64,000 nucleotides of DNA from contig CAKPFG010000003.1 of NCBI GenBank assembly GCA_934153675.1, forward strand, positions 1-64,000, in the 5' to 3' direction. The translations under genes and the position numbers were made by a program. A model generated the notes under the pieces. That model searched no databases and had not been told where the DNA came from. It was given only the letters and a program-made list of their open reading frames with translations. Below are positions 8,373-17,545 of this stretch, piece by piece. The DNA comes from an uncultured Bacilli bacterium. Its GTDB lineage: Bacteria; Bacillota_I; Bacilli_A; RF39; UBA660. Each line of letters starts with the position of its first letter. The stretch's first letter is position 1.

Positions 8373-8476
8373 TTTTCCTCTCCTAATGAATAAGAAGAAA
8401 TATCCAATTCTTCTTCATTTATTTCATATAATACGTCAATAACATCAGAATCGCCCGGTAAAATTAACTCATCCAT
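8369..8476 (-). CDS. 35-residue acidic small protein
   Basis: Short frame MDELILPGDSDVIDVLYEIN and on to a stop that overlaps the next start as ATGA. It has a good ribosome site (TTAGGTGAT, 4-5 nt before ATG) and is the first frame after a near-consensus promoter (8494-8522). About a third of its residues are Asp/Glu, with hydrophobic residues spaced as in a short helix. It may be a small partner of the 529-residue protein or a leader that sets its translation. No family recognised. Confidence 0.65.
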   Translation of the reverse strand: MDELILPGDSDVIDVLYEINEEELDISSYSLGEEK

Positions 8477-8493
8477 ACTATCACCTAACACTA

Positions 8494-8522
8494 ATTATAC
8501 AATAAAAAATATTTTTTCACAA
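8494..8522 (-). promoter_or_regulatory. Promoter of the small ORF/529-aa/lipoprotein unit
   Basis: Minus strand TTGTGA, 17 nt, TATAAT, about 18 nt upstream of the start codon. Confidence 0.65.
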
Positions 8523-8533
8523 TATATATAAAA

Positions 8534-8563
8534 TTTTTAAAAAAATAGAAAATTAATTCTATT
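8534..8563 (-). terminator. Terminator overlapping the nifJ stop
   Basis: Minus-strand ATAGAA and TTCTAT pair, extended by A/T pairs, and are followed by a T run. The nifJ stop codon lies at the upstream arm. Confidence 0.6.
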
Positions 8564-11500
8564 TTTCCAAATTCTTATAATAATTAAATCTATTTTTCAT
8601 AAGTTCAAAACATTTATCATATAACTGTTGATTATTACTAATTAATTTAAATCTATTTTGACAATCTATAAAATTTCTATATTTATTAAAATCTACATTC
8701 TTACTATCAAATTTATATCCATTTATTGGATGATATCTAAATGTTGGAAAATAACCAGACTCATAAGCCAAATTTTCTATATCTAAACTATTTGTCATAC
8801 CACCTTTTATACCATGAGCAATACAAACAGAATATGCAATTACAATACTTGGTCCCTTATAATCATTAGCTTCTTTCAAAGCTCTTATTACTTGATTAGG
8901 ATTTGCTAAAGAAACACAAGCAACATAACAATTTAAATTCATGCAAATACGTGCTAAATCCTTTTTTAAAGTTTTTTTACCAGTATCTGCAAATTCTGCA
9001 AGGGTTCCCAAATTAGTTGACTTACTAGCCTGACCACCTGTATTGGAATATACTTCAGTATCAAGAACTAGGATATTTATATCATCATTATTTGATAAAA
9101 CATGATCAATACCACCATAACCTATATCATAGGCCCAACCATCACCACCAACACACCAAATAGATGGTTTTTTTATAAATGATTTTATACTTTTTAATTC
9201 TACCGGTATATTATCTGTTAGCTTATCATATACATATTTAGTTTTTTCATAATCATCATAATTATCAAGCCATATTTTAAATAAATCACTATTTTCATTA
9301 TCCATATTTTGTTCCATTACATGTTTAATACGATTTCTCATTTTAGTAATCGCAACTGAAATTCCATATCCATACTCGGCATTATCTTCAAATAAACTAC
9401 TAGCCCAAGGAATATTATATGGCATGCTAGGAACAATACCACCATAAATACTAGAACATCCTGTTGCATTACTTATAATTAAATTATCAAAAAGTTGTGT
9501 CAACAATTTTAAATAAGATGTTTCCCCACATCCCTGACAGGAACCCGGATATTTAAATTTAGATTCAACAAATTGACTTCCCTTTACTGTATATCTATTC
9601 TTATTTTTATCTTTTACATGTTTTGATAAGTAATCTAAAATATCATCGTAATCATCAACATTACTCTTTATAGACAATGCCTTTAAATTACGTAAACCAG
9701 GACATATCTTAACACATCTCATACAACCAGTACAATTTTTTAAAGAAAACATAAGAGCAAAATAACTTTTTTTATCTAATGATAAACTACAGTGCTTTTT
9801 AACTTTTTCTGGAAAACTTTCATATTCTTCTTTCGATATATCAAAACTTCTAATAACAGAATGAGGACAAACAATAGAGCATCTATTACAATTTAGACAA
9901 TTTTCTTTAATCCATTCAGGATAAATATCTAAATTAGAATTAGAATTACTAATACCATTTTTAAAAGATCCATCGCGAACAGGTAAGAATTCTGATACCA
10001 ATATTTTATTTCCTTCTCTTTTCATAATACGATCATAAAAATTTGAAAACTTTAAATCAGATAATTTGCTTGATATAATATCTACTTTTTTTATATTTTC
10101 CCTTACCATATTTATAGCTTTAATATTAAAAGATACTACATCATCACCATGCTTTTTAAATTTTCTTTTAATATCATCTACCAATAACTGATTCATCAAA
10201 TCTAATTTTACAAAATTTGTAAGATTAATAATAGCACTTTCCATAATCATACTTATTTTATTTTGTAAATGACATTCATAGGCTATTTTTAAAGCATTAA
10301 TAGTATAAACCTGAACATGCCTTGAAACAAATAAATTACGAATTTTAGGTGATATATAATTATTTAATTCCTGTTCTGTTTTTATTGTATTAATAATACA
10401 TATTCCATTATCCATAATATTTTCTAATAAATTAAAATCATTTAAATAATTATCCTTACTAATAACAAGTATACTAGGATTTTCAACATAATAAGGTTTT
10501 CTTATTTTCCCTTTTCCTATTCTAAGATGACTAGTAGTAACACCACCAGATTTTTTAGAATCATATTGAAAATAGCCCTGAATATAATTATCTGTATTAT
10601 CACCTATTAATTTAATTAATGACTTAGAAGCACTTACCATTCCATCCGAACCATAACCATAAATTAAAATATCTGTTGTATTTTTAATGTTAACGTTTTC
10701 ATTTTTTAAACTTAAATTAGTCACATCATCAACAATTCCTATAGTAAAATTATTTTTAGGATTATCTAACATTTTATAAACAGCTGCTATTTGTCCACTT
10801 GAAGTATTCTTTCCAGATATTCCATATCTTCCACCAACTATTTGAATATTTTTACTCTTTAAAGCCGCTAAAATATCCAAATAAAGAGGTTCTCCAATTG
10901 AGCCCGATTCCTTAGTTCTATCCAAAACAGCAATATTAGTAACGCTATCTGGTAAAACACTTATTAAATGTTTTGCACTAAACGGGCGATATAAATGAAC
11001 TTCTATTAATCCAACATTATTATCTATATAGTCAATATATTCTTTTATGGTATCACAAACAGATCCCATCGCTACAATTACTTTTTTTGCCTCTTTACTA
11101 CCATAATAATTAAATGGTTTATAATTTTTACCCGTTTTCTTATTTATTTTATTCATATATAAACAAACAATATCAACCACATTATCATAATCTTTATTTT
11201 TTGCTTCCATACTTTGAAAATATATATCTTCATTTTGATTGGTACCAACTGTTTTTGGATTATCTATATTAAGAGCCCTTTTTCTAAAATTATCTATTGC
11301 ATCATAATCAATCATATCTAAATAATCATCACGTTCTAAAATAGCTATTTTATTTATTTCATGACTTGTTCTAAAGCCATCAAAAAAATGTAAAAATGGT
11401 AATGATGATTTAATACTAGATAAATGTGCAACGGCTGATAATAACCCACAATCTTCAACAGATGAAGATGCTAACATACAAAAACCTGTTGGCCTTGTTA

Positions 11501-11888
11501 AATATATATCCTGATGATCACCAAAAATAGATAAAGCATGAGTGGATAAACTACGAGCAGCTACATGAATTACTCCAGGCAGCATTTCTCCAGCTATTTT
11601 ATACATATTAGGAACCATAAGTAACAAACCTTGACTAGCAGTATATGTAGTTGCTAAAACACCAGACTGTAATGCTCCATGAACAAAACCAATTGCCCCT
11701 GCTTCAGACTGCATTTCAACAATTTTAACTGTATCACCAAAAATATTTTTTAAACCCATATTAGAATAATTTTCAGTATGTTCAGCCATAGGACTAGATG
11801 GTGTTATTGGATAAATACCAGATATTTCAGTAAACATATAAGATGTATAACTACAGGCTTCATTACCATCCATTGTAACTATTTTCAT
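8559..11888 (-). CDS. nifJ: Pyruvate:ferredoxin (flavodoxin) oxidoreductase, single-chain
   Basis: Oxidises pyruvate with CoA to acetyl-CoA and CO2, passing electrons to ferredoxin or flavodoxin. All domains of the fused enzyme are present in order: pyruvate-binding domain I with GIYPITPSSPMAEH, domain II and the gamma part, two [4Fe-4S] ferredoxin motifs (CLNCNRCSIVCPH near residue 665 and CTGCMRCVKICPG near 722), a further cluster Cys in GSCQGCGETSYL, and the thiamine-diphosphate domain with GGDGWAYDIGYGGIDHV and EVYSNTGGQASKS. At 1109 residues it is a little shorter than the usual 1,170-1,190. GAGGTGATA precedes the ATG. It is a stand-alone gene. Together with pflB it gives two oxygen-sensitive routes from pyruvate, the mark of a fermenting anaerobe. 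Confidence 0.97.
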   Translation of the reverse strand: MKIVTMDGNEACSYTSYMFTEISGIYPITPSSPMAEHTENYSNMGLKNIFGDTVKIVEMQSEAGAIGFVHGALQSGVLATTYTASQGLLLMVPNMYKIAGEMLPGVIHVAARSLSTHALSIFGDHQDIYLTRPTGFCMLASSSVEDCGLLSAVAHLSSIKSSLPFLHFFDGFRTSHEINKIAILERDDYLDMIDYDAIDNFRKRALNIDNPKTVGTNQNEDIYFQSMEAKNKDYDNVVDIVCLYMNKINKKTGKNYKPFNYYGSKEAKKVIVAMGSVCDTIKEYIDYIDNNVGLIEVHLYRPFSAKHLISVLPDSVTNIAVLDRTKESGSIGEPLYLDILAALKSKNIQIVGGRYGISGKNTSSGQIAAVYKMLDNPKNNFTIGIVDDVTNLSLKNENVNIKNTTDILIYGYGSDGMVSASKSLIKLIGDNTDNYIQGYFQYDSKKSGGVTTSHLRIGKGKIRKPYYVENPSILVISKDNYLNDFNLLENIMDNGICIINTIKTEQELNNYISPKIRNLFVSRHVQVYTINALKIAYECHLQNKISMIMESAIINLTNFVKLDLMNQLLVDDIKRKFKKHGDDVVSFNIKAINMVRENIKKVDIISSKLSDLKFSNFYDRIMKREGNKILVSEFLPVRDGSFKNGISNSNSNLDIYPEWIKENCLNCNRCSIVCPHSVIRSFDISKEEYESFPEKVKKHCSLSLDKKSYFALMFSLKNCTGCMRCVKICPGLRNLKALSIKSNVDDYDDILDYLSKHVKDKNKNRYTVKGSQFVESKFKYPGSCQGCGETSYLKLLTQLFDNLIISNATGCSSIYGGIVPSMPYNIPWASSLFEDNAEYGYGISVAITKMRNRIKHVMEQNMDNENSDLFKIWLDNYDDYEKTKYVYDKLTDNIPVELKSIKSFIKKPSIWCVGGDGWAYDIGYGGIDHVLSNNDDINILVLDTEVYSNTGGQASKSTNLGTLAEFADTGKKTLKKDLARICMNLNCYVACVSLANPNQVIRALKEANDYKGPSIVIAYSVCIAHGIKGGMTNSLDIENLAYESGYFPTFRYHPINGYKFDSKNVDFNKYRNFIDCQNRFKLISNNQQLYDKCFELMKNRFNYYKNLEK

Positions 11889-12502
11889 ATTATCACCTCA
11901 TTAAATATATTATAAAATTTAATTCATATTAACATTATACCTTCTTTTATCTAAAAATAAAAGTTATATAGTCAAAAATTATCAAGTCGTGATTAAGATT
12001 CAGACTAGAAAGTAAGAAAAATTACTTTTCAGTCTCTTTATTTTCAATTTTACTACAATTAATATTGAATTAATAAACTTTAAATAAATTTAAATCTTAT
12101 CTATATTTTATATATAAAATACTAAATACAAAAAAATTGGTGCTAACATCAAAAGAATATATAAATGATTCTATTAAATAAAGTCAATAATAATGTTTTA
12201 ACAATATTTGAATTAAATAAAAAGAATAAAGAAGGAACTAAAGATTTAAAAGACACATTAATTTATTTATTTTTTTAATCAACATAAAAAAATAATTGTG
12301 CACACCATTATAATACATACTATAATTGTAGAAAAAATATTGCTTAATGTAATCATATTTTAAGATATTTAAATGTTGTATTTTAATTTACTAACAATAC
12401 TTAAACAAAAGAAAAAGAATATTAATTTATATGTTTTTTCAACTTATTTAGTCTAATATATAATATTATAACAATCAACAGCACATACATATTATACTAA
12501 AT
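11889..12502. other. 600-nt intergenic stretch without a convincing gene
   Basis: Extremely AT-rich. Holds the nifJ leader with a TATAAT, a 14-bp imperfect hairpin (AGACTAGAAAGTAA at 12002 against TTACTTTTCAGTCT at 12021), and on the plus strand a 37-codon frame at 12165-12278 without a ribosome site. No tRNA, riboswitch or repeat array was recognised. It may be residue of a decayed gene. Confidence 0.5.
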
Positions 12503-12545
12503 AAAAAAAACTTTCAACAATTTAAATTATTGAAAGTTTTTATTT
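12503..12545 (-). terminator. Terminator after the prepilin-like gene
   Basis: AACTTTCAA and TTGAAAGTT form a 9-bp stem around 12 nt, with T runs on the minus-strand side and A runs before it, so it could act in both directions. Confidence 0.75.
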
Positions 12546-12550
12546 AATTT

Positions 12551-13552
12551 TTAAATAACATCTTTTTTTAGTGTTATGACAGGGCGCACTGCAGCACCTT
12601 GAATATATATAGGCGCTTGGGCTAAATGTCCAGATGTAACAAACCATACTAGATTATTATAATCTTGATAAGGTGTCATAGTCCAATACCAATCATTACT
12701 ATACATTAAATCTGCATATGTTTTTGATCCTATAACATGTAGACCACTACTATCTATATTATCATACTCAAGATTTTCTTGTAATTCTTCATACGTTATC
12801 AATCTTGCTTTATATCCATATTGATCTTTACTTAAATTATTAATATTCATTTTATCTTTTGCCCATGCATCAACTACACGTTTAACATCACTTTTGTCAT
12901 ATTCTGCTGTACAATTGGATTGATTATCACTTCCACACGTACTAGTAGAAGAATACGTCATGCCACCATAGCCATTATAATTATATGCCTTTCCTCTATT
13001 ATTATTAGAATATTTATTTATTTTATTAGCACCATATTTATTTACTTCATCCACTGTTAGTGGTTCTTCCTTTAATAATGTTACAGAATCACTATTCTCA
13101 TCACTATTTTTTATAACATAAAAATTAATACCATTATATGTTACTTCATCGCCTATTTTATAGGCTTTATAAGTTGCTTTAGTACTTTTACCATAGTGAT
13201 ACCATCCATCGCTAGTATTTTTATCCTTAACATCACTACTACCTACTTTACATTCTGATAAATATACACTTGAATCTTCATTTAATATAGAGATATTACA
13301 TATAACTTCTTTACCTGAGTATTCAATTTCTAAATCACTTATGTTTGTTGGAAATTTCCCTTTATCTAGTAAGTAATTAGCTATGGCAAGTTCTATACTT
13401 TTTCCGTATGCATCAACACTTCTTTTATTAGCTGATTCATTAGAACGTTTTACGATATTTAATACTATTGGTGTTACTATTAGTGCTAATATAGCTAGTA
13501 TTACTAATACGGCTATTAATTCTATTAATGTAAATGCTTTTTTATTTTTCAT
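12551..13552 (-). CDS. Prepilin-like protein with a C-terminal VRPVI-type domain
   Basis: The N-terminus MKNKKAFTLIELIAVLVILA is a type III (class of type IV pilin) signal: cleavage by a prepilin peptidase before Phe, then the Glu at +5 and a 20-residue hydrophobic helix. Ala rather than Gly precedes the cleavage site. Residues about 40-105 look like the pilin alpha-helix and a small sheet. From about 130 a second domain begins (IGDEVTYNGINFYVI, then SVTLLKEEPL, ARLITYEEL, a WYWTMTP element and AVRPVITLKK at the end). The same domain is found in the dockerin protein at 30629. No pilus assembly ATPase, peptidase or platform gene lies in the window. GGAGGATAT precedes the ATG. Confidence 0.85.
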   Translation of the reverse strand: MKNKKAFTLIELIAVLVILAILALIVTPIVLNIVKRSNESANKRSVDAYGKSIELAIANYLLDKGKFPTNISDLEIEYSGKEVICNISILNEDSSVYLSECKVGSSDVKDKNTSDGWYHYGKSTKATYKAYKIGDEVTYNGINFYVIKNSDENSDSVTLLKEEPLTVDEVNKYGANKINKYSNNNRGKAYNYNGYGGMTYSSTSTCGSDNQSNCTAEYDKSDVKRVVDAWAKDKMNINNLSKDQYGYKARLITYEELQENLEYDNIDSSGLHVIGSKTYADLMYSNDWYWTMTPYQDYNNLVWFVTSGHLAQAPIYIQGAAVRPVITLKKDVI

Positions 13553-13631
13553 ATATCCTCCTACCTTACATATTCATAATAGCATAATTAATTAAAAAAA
13601 GCTACCACTTCAAAATAAAAAATCATTAAAA

Positions 13632-14078
13632 TTATTTATATCCAGTTGAACCAAAACCATTAGCACCTCTTTTTGTATCTTCCAATTTTTCTACTACATT
13701 AAATTCTGCTTTTAAATAAGGTGTTATTATAAACTGAGCTATTCTCTCCCCTTTTTCTATTTTTTGATCAATATTTGTATGATTATGAAGGGCCACCATA
13801 ATCTCTCCTCTATAATCTGAATCAACTACTCCTACCTTATTAGCAGGTGCTAAGCCCTTTTTTGTTGCTAAACCACTTCTTGCAAATATTAATCCAGCAT
13901 AACCTGTAGGAACTTCTAAGGAAATTCCTGTCTTTATTAATTTTGTTTCACCTTTTGAAATTACTACATCCTCATCTATACATGCATAAAGATCTGCACC
14001 GGCTGCATATTCTGTTCCATATGTAGGAATTTTGGCATTTTCATTTAATTTTTTAATATTTACTTTCTCTTTTAACAT
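13632..14078 (-). CDS. dut: dUTP diphosphatase
   Basis: Hydrolyses dUTP to dUMP and pyrophosphate, keeping uracil out of DNA and supplying dUMP. All five trimer-type motifs are visible: AAGADLYAC, ARSGLATKKGLA, GVVDSDYRGEI with the catalytic Asp, GERIAQFIITP, and the flexible C-terminal TKRGANGFGSTG that closes over the substrate. 148 residues is normal. Its start overlaps the end of nrdG by 7 nt, so it is the last gene of nrdD-nrdG-dut, a logical dNTP-supply unit. Confidence 0.96.
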   Translation of the reverse strand: MLKEKVNIKKLNENAKIPTYGTEYAAGADLYACIDEDVVISKGETKLIKTGISLEVPTGYAGLIFARSGLATKKGLAPANKVGVVDSDYRGEIMVALHNHTNIDQKIEKGERIAQFIITPYLKAEFNVVEKLEDTKRGANGFGSTGYK

Positions 14079-14578
14079 GAAATCAAATCTCCTTTATATA
14101 ATTCAATTTTTCCTTTTTTTAGTGATTTTTTCACATCAATAACACGTTGATTGGATGATCCACAATACTTTAATCTAGGATCTTTTAAGCTATCTTCATA
14201 TTTTCCATCAACTAAAACATCAATGTAATTAATTATTTCGCCTTTAGATATATAATCATATAAATAACCTGACCAAACCCAAACTGTTTTATCTTTGAAT
14301 TTATGTTTAAACCTTTTTACTAAATCTAAAGTCCCCTGAATATTTTTAGGATGCATAGGTTCTCCGCCTAATATTGAAATACCACTTATATATGATTTAT
14401 CACATAAAGACAAAATATGATCTATAACATCATCATTAAAATTTTTACCCTTATCAAATGGCCAAGTTTCTTTATTAAAACAATTGAAGCAATGAAAACT
14501 ACAACCTTGAAAAAATATAGAAACTCTAATACCAGGTCCATTAGAAATATCTGTTTTTCTTATTTTATTATAATTCAT
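14072..14578 (-). CDS. nrdG: Anaerobic ribonucleotide reductase activating protein
   Basis: Radical-SAM enzyme that generates the glycyl radical on NrdD. The [4Fe-4S]/SAM motif is CSFHCFNC (CX3CX2C) near residue 31, followed by the GGEP motif in SILGGEPMHP. The protein (168 residues) is the usual short form without extra clusters. NGPGIRVSIFFQGC at the start is a family hallmark. It begins 2 nt after nrdD ends, so the two are made together. Confidence 0.96.
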   Translation of the reverse strand: MNYNKIRKTDISNGPGIRVSIFFQGCSFHCFNCFNKETWPFDKGKNFNDDVIDHILSLCDKSYISGISILGGEPMHPKNIQGTLDLVKRFKHKFKDKTVWVWSGYLYDYISKGEIINYIDVLVDGKYEDSLKDPRLKYCGSSNQRVIDVKKSLKKGKIELYKGDLISC

Positions 14579-14580
14579 AT

Positions 14581-16776
14581 TTATTCACCATCATCATGAT
14601 TATCAAGATGAACATATCTTTCTTTTATTTCTTCGGTTCTACCTTTATTCCAAAAATTAGTTCCTATATAACCACACGTACGACGAGCAACATTTAATTT
14701 ATCATGATCTTTATTACCACAATTTGGACAATACCACTCTAAATTATCATCTAATAAAATTTCACCTGTATATCCACAATTTTGACAATAATCACTTTTA
14801 GTATTCATTTCAGCATACATAATATTATCATAAATAAATTTAATAACTTCCAAAACCGAATCTATATTTTTTTCTAAATTAGAACACTCTATATATGATA
14901 TCGCTCCACCTGGCGATAATTTCTGAAATTCACTTTCTAATGATAATTTAGTAAATGCATCAATTTTTTCGAATACTGGAACATGATACGAATTAGTGAT
15001 ATAATTTCTGTCTGTAATTCCCTTAATTTTGCCAAAACGTTCCTTCAAACATTTAGCAAATTTATAGGTAGTGGCTTCTATTGGTGTACCATACACAGAA
15101 TAATCTATATTTTCTTCCTCTTTCCATTTTTCACATTTTTCATTCATATATTTCATAACATCAATAGCAAATTTTCTACCTTTACCATTATCCGTATGCG
15201 AATTACCAGTCATATACTTAACACATTCATATAATCCAGCATAACCTAAAGATATTGTTGAATAACCATTATGTAAAAGTTCATGAATGCTTTGTCCCTT
15301 ATCAAGTCTTGCAAGAGCTCCAAAACGCCATAAAATTGGAGCCACATCTGCTGTTACAGCAGATAACCTCTTATGTCTAATTTGTAATGCACGATGACAC
15401 AATTCTAGTCTTTCATCAAATATCTTCCAAAATAAATCCATATCTTTTTCTGACGTTAAAGCAACATCTGGTAAGTTAATAGTTACAACACCTTGATTAA
15501 ATCTACCATAATATTTTCCTTTACCATTTTGGTAATTTTTAGCTTTAGAAACATTTCCTAAACTAATTGATCTATCGGCAGTTAGAAATGATCTACATCC
15601 CATGCAAGGATAACAATCTCCATCACCATTTTCATTTATTTTAAGTTCTTTCATAACTTTTTCAGATATATAATCTGGAACCATTCTCTTCGCAGTACAT
15701 TTAGCAGCAAGTTCTGTTAAATAATAATATTTAGACGTTTTTTTAATATTATCCTCTTCTAAAACATATAAAAGTTTAGGAAATGCAGGTGTTATATAAA
15801 CCCCTTTTTCATTCTTCATTCCTTCAATACGTTGATGCAAAAATTCTTCAATAACCATCGCAAGTTCATTTTTATATTCTGTTGTTTCACCTAAATACAT
15901 ACAAACAGATAAAAATGGGGCTTGTCCATTAGTTGTAGTCATAGAATTGATTTGATATTGAAATGTTTGAACACCATCTATTATTTCTTTTTGTAAATCT
16001 TCTCGAGCATACTTTTCACATTTTTCTGCCGTAAATTTACGTTTTTTATATTTTTTTATATAAAATTCATAACTAGAACGTACAAAAGGTGCCAAATGAG
16101 TAAGTGTAATTGTTGCTCCACCATATTGTGATGAAGTAACAGAAGTAATAATTTGAGTTGCAATTGTCATTGCTGTTAAAAACCTATGTGGTTTTTCTAT
16201 CATTACTCCATTTATATTAGTTCCATTTTGAAGCATATCATCCAAATTGATTAAATCACAATTATGTAATGCATTCTGTGCAAAGTAATCTGCATCATGA
16301 AAATGAATAATACCAGCATCATGGGCCTCTACTATATCTTCAGGAAGTAAAAATCTTCTTGTTATATCAGTACTAGTAATTCCTGCTAAATAATCTCTTT
16401 GAGTCGTAACGACCTTTGCATTCTTATTTGAATTTTCTGTATTCCAATATTCAGATTCACCATCAATAAGTTCTTTAATAGCTAAATCTGTTGTATTACT
16501 GCGTCTAACAAGTTCACGCGTATAACGATAAGTAATATATTTTTTAGCTAAATTATATTTACCAATCGACATTAATTTCATTTCAATAATGTCTTGTATA
16601 TCTTCAACCAGGATTCTTTTTTTACCCATTCTTTCAATATATTTGATAATATTTTTTATTTGAATGGAAGACGCTGTATCTTCATCTTCAACTTCTAAAT
16701 TAGCTTTATTTATTGCCTCTTCTATTTTTTCAGGACACCAATCAACCATATGTCCATCACGTTTAATTACCTTCAT
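14581..16776 (-). CDS. nrdD: Anaerobic (class III) ribonucleoside-triphosphate reductase
   Basis: Reduces NTPs to dNTPs by glycyl-radical chemistry, using formate as reductant in the known enzymes. An N-terminal ATP-cone (MKVIKRDGHMVDW onward, first 95 residues) senses ATP/dATP; the barrel follows. The C-terminus carries a zinc ribbon (CQNCGYTGE and CPNCG) and the glycyl-radical loop RRTCGYIG. Length 731 residues, normal. Start: a longer frame opens 24 codons upstream, but GTAGGAGGATTT precedes the ATG at 16776 and the ATP-cone begins there. The 16-bp palindrome at 16832-16847 lies in the promoter region shared with the divergent Fnr-like gene. Confidence 0.97.
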   Translation of the reverse strand: MKVIKRDGHMVDWCPEKIEEAINKANLEVEDEDTASSIQIKNIIKYIERMGKKRILVEDIQDIIEMKLMSIGKYNLAKKYITYRYTRELVRRSNTTDLAIKELIDGESEYWNTENSNKNAKVVTTQRDYLAGITSTDITRRFLLPEDIVEAHDAGIIHFHDADYFAQNALHNCDLINLDDMLQNGTNINGVMIEKPHRFLTAMTIATQIITSVTSSQYGGATITLTHLAPFVRSSYEFYIKKYKKRKFTAEKCEKYAREDLQKEIIDGVQTFQYQINSMTTTNGQAPFLSVCMYLGETTEYKNELAMVIEEFLHQRIEGMKNEKGVYITPAFPKLLYVLEEDNIKKTSKYYYLTELAAKCTAKRMVPDYISEKVMKELKINENGDGDCYPCMGCRSFLTADRSISLGNVSKAKNYQNGKGKYYGRFNQGVVTINLPDVALTSEKDMDLFWKIFDERLELCHRALQIRHKRLSAVTADVAPILWRFGALARLDKGQSIHELLHNGYSTISLGYAGLYECVKYMTGNSHTDNGKGRKFAIDVMKYMNEKCEKWKEEENIDYSVYGTPIEATTYKFAKCLKERFGKIKGITDRNYITNSYHVPVFEKIDAFTKLSLESEFQKLSPGGAISYIECSNLEKNIDSVLEVIKFIYDNIMYAEMNTKSDYCQNCGYTGEILLDDNLEWYCPNCGNKDHDKLNVARRTCGYIGTNFWNKGRTEEIKERYVHLDNHDDGE

Positions 16777-16831
16777 AAATCCTCCTACGTTTATTACAAA
16801 ATCATAATAACATATTTTAAAAAATAACGAT

Positions 16832-16847
16832 TGTTGCAATTGCAACA
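16832..16847. promoter_or_regulatory. Perfect 16-bp palindrome, probable Fnr-like operator
   Basis: TGTTGCAATTGCAACA is a perfect dyad centred between nrdD (start 16776, minus) and the Crp/Fnr-type regulator (start 16885, plus). Size and symmetry fit a Crp/Fnr dimer site, although the half-site TGTTGCAA differs from the classical TTGAT of FNR and TGTGA of CRP. Placement predicts control of both nrdDG-dut and the regulator itself. Confidence 0.7.
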
Positions 16848-16884
16848 TTTTAAAAAAAGTGCTAAAATTAAGAAGGTGATAAAT

Positions 16885-17505
16885 ATGAATCCCTTTTTTA
16901 ATATTAGTGAAGAAGAAAAAAAAGAATTAATAAAACATTTAGAAACAAACTTTTATGAATTTAAAAAAAATAGTTCTTTGCTTGAAACAATAAAAAATAC
17001 TAATTTTATTGGTATCATCATAAAAGGATGTATTCAAATCATTAAAAATGATTATAATGGAAACAGAATTATTATAGAAGAATTAAAAGAAAATCAAATG
17101 TTTGGTTCAAAAATTTCATCTATAAATAGTGAATGTAAAATAGTGGCAAAAGAAATAACTAAAGTATTAATAATTGATTATATAAAAATTATAAAAAATA
17201 ATTATAATAATGAATACTATAATCAATTTATCAAAAATATATTGGAATTTACTGTTAATAGCATTAATGAAAAAAATAACAGAATAGAAATACTAACAAA
17301 AAAAACAATTAGAAATAGATTGTTGGAATATTTTAAAATCATGTCTTTAAAAAATAAATCAAAAATTATTTATTTACCATTTTCATTCACTGATTTAGCC
17401 GATTATCTTGCAATTGATAGATGTGCAATGTCTAGAGAATTAAAAAATTTAAAAAATGAAGGTTTTATAGAAATCAAAAACAGAAAAATTCATCTTCTAT
17501 ATTAA
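16885..17505 (+). CDS. Crp/Fnr-family transcriptional regulator
   Basis: About 206 residues. The N-terminal 120 residues form a cyclic-nucleotide-binding-like sensor domain (IIIKGCIQIIKNDYNGNRII, then EELKENQMFG), followed by the long dimer helix and a C-terminal winged helix with recognition segment DLADYLAIDRCAMSRELK. Cysteines are few and not arranged like the N-terminal Fe-S cluster of enterobacterial FNR, so the signal is unknown. The frame could begin at a TTG at 16831, but AGAAGGTGAT stands before the ATG at 16885, so that start is used. Divergent from nrdD across the palindrome; probably a regulator of anaerobic deoxynucleotide synthesis and of itself. Confidence 0.88.
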   Translation: MNPFFNISEEEKKELIKHLETNFYEFKKNSSLLETIKNTNFIGIIIKGCIQIIKNDYNGNRIIIEELKENQMFGSKISSINSECKIVAKEITKVLIIDYIKIIKNNYNNEYYNQFIKNILEFTVNSINEKNNRIEILTKKTIRNRLLEYFKIMSLKNKSKIIYLPFSFTDLADYLAIDRCAMSRELKNLKNEGFIEIKNRKIHLLY

Positions 17506-17545
17506 AAAAATACTATTTGCGATAACCACAAATAGTATTTTTTAA
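17505..17545. terminator. Bidirectional terminator inside the 3' end of the sigma gene
   Basis: AAATACTATTTG (17508) and CAAATAGTATTT (17529) form a perfect 12-bp stem around 9 nt, with A runs on one side and T runs on the other. It serves the convergent Fnr-like gene and the sigma gene. The last codons and stop of the sigma gene are part of the stem. Confidence 0.85.

Noticed and set aside
12165..12278. 37-codon plus-strand ORF in the gap after nifJ
   Set aside because: No ribosome site or promoter and no protein motif; probably chance in A/T-rich DNA or a worn remnant, so not called a gene.
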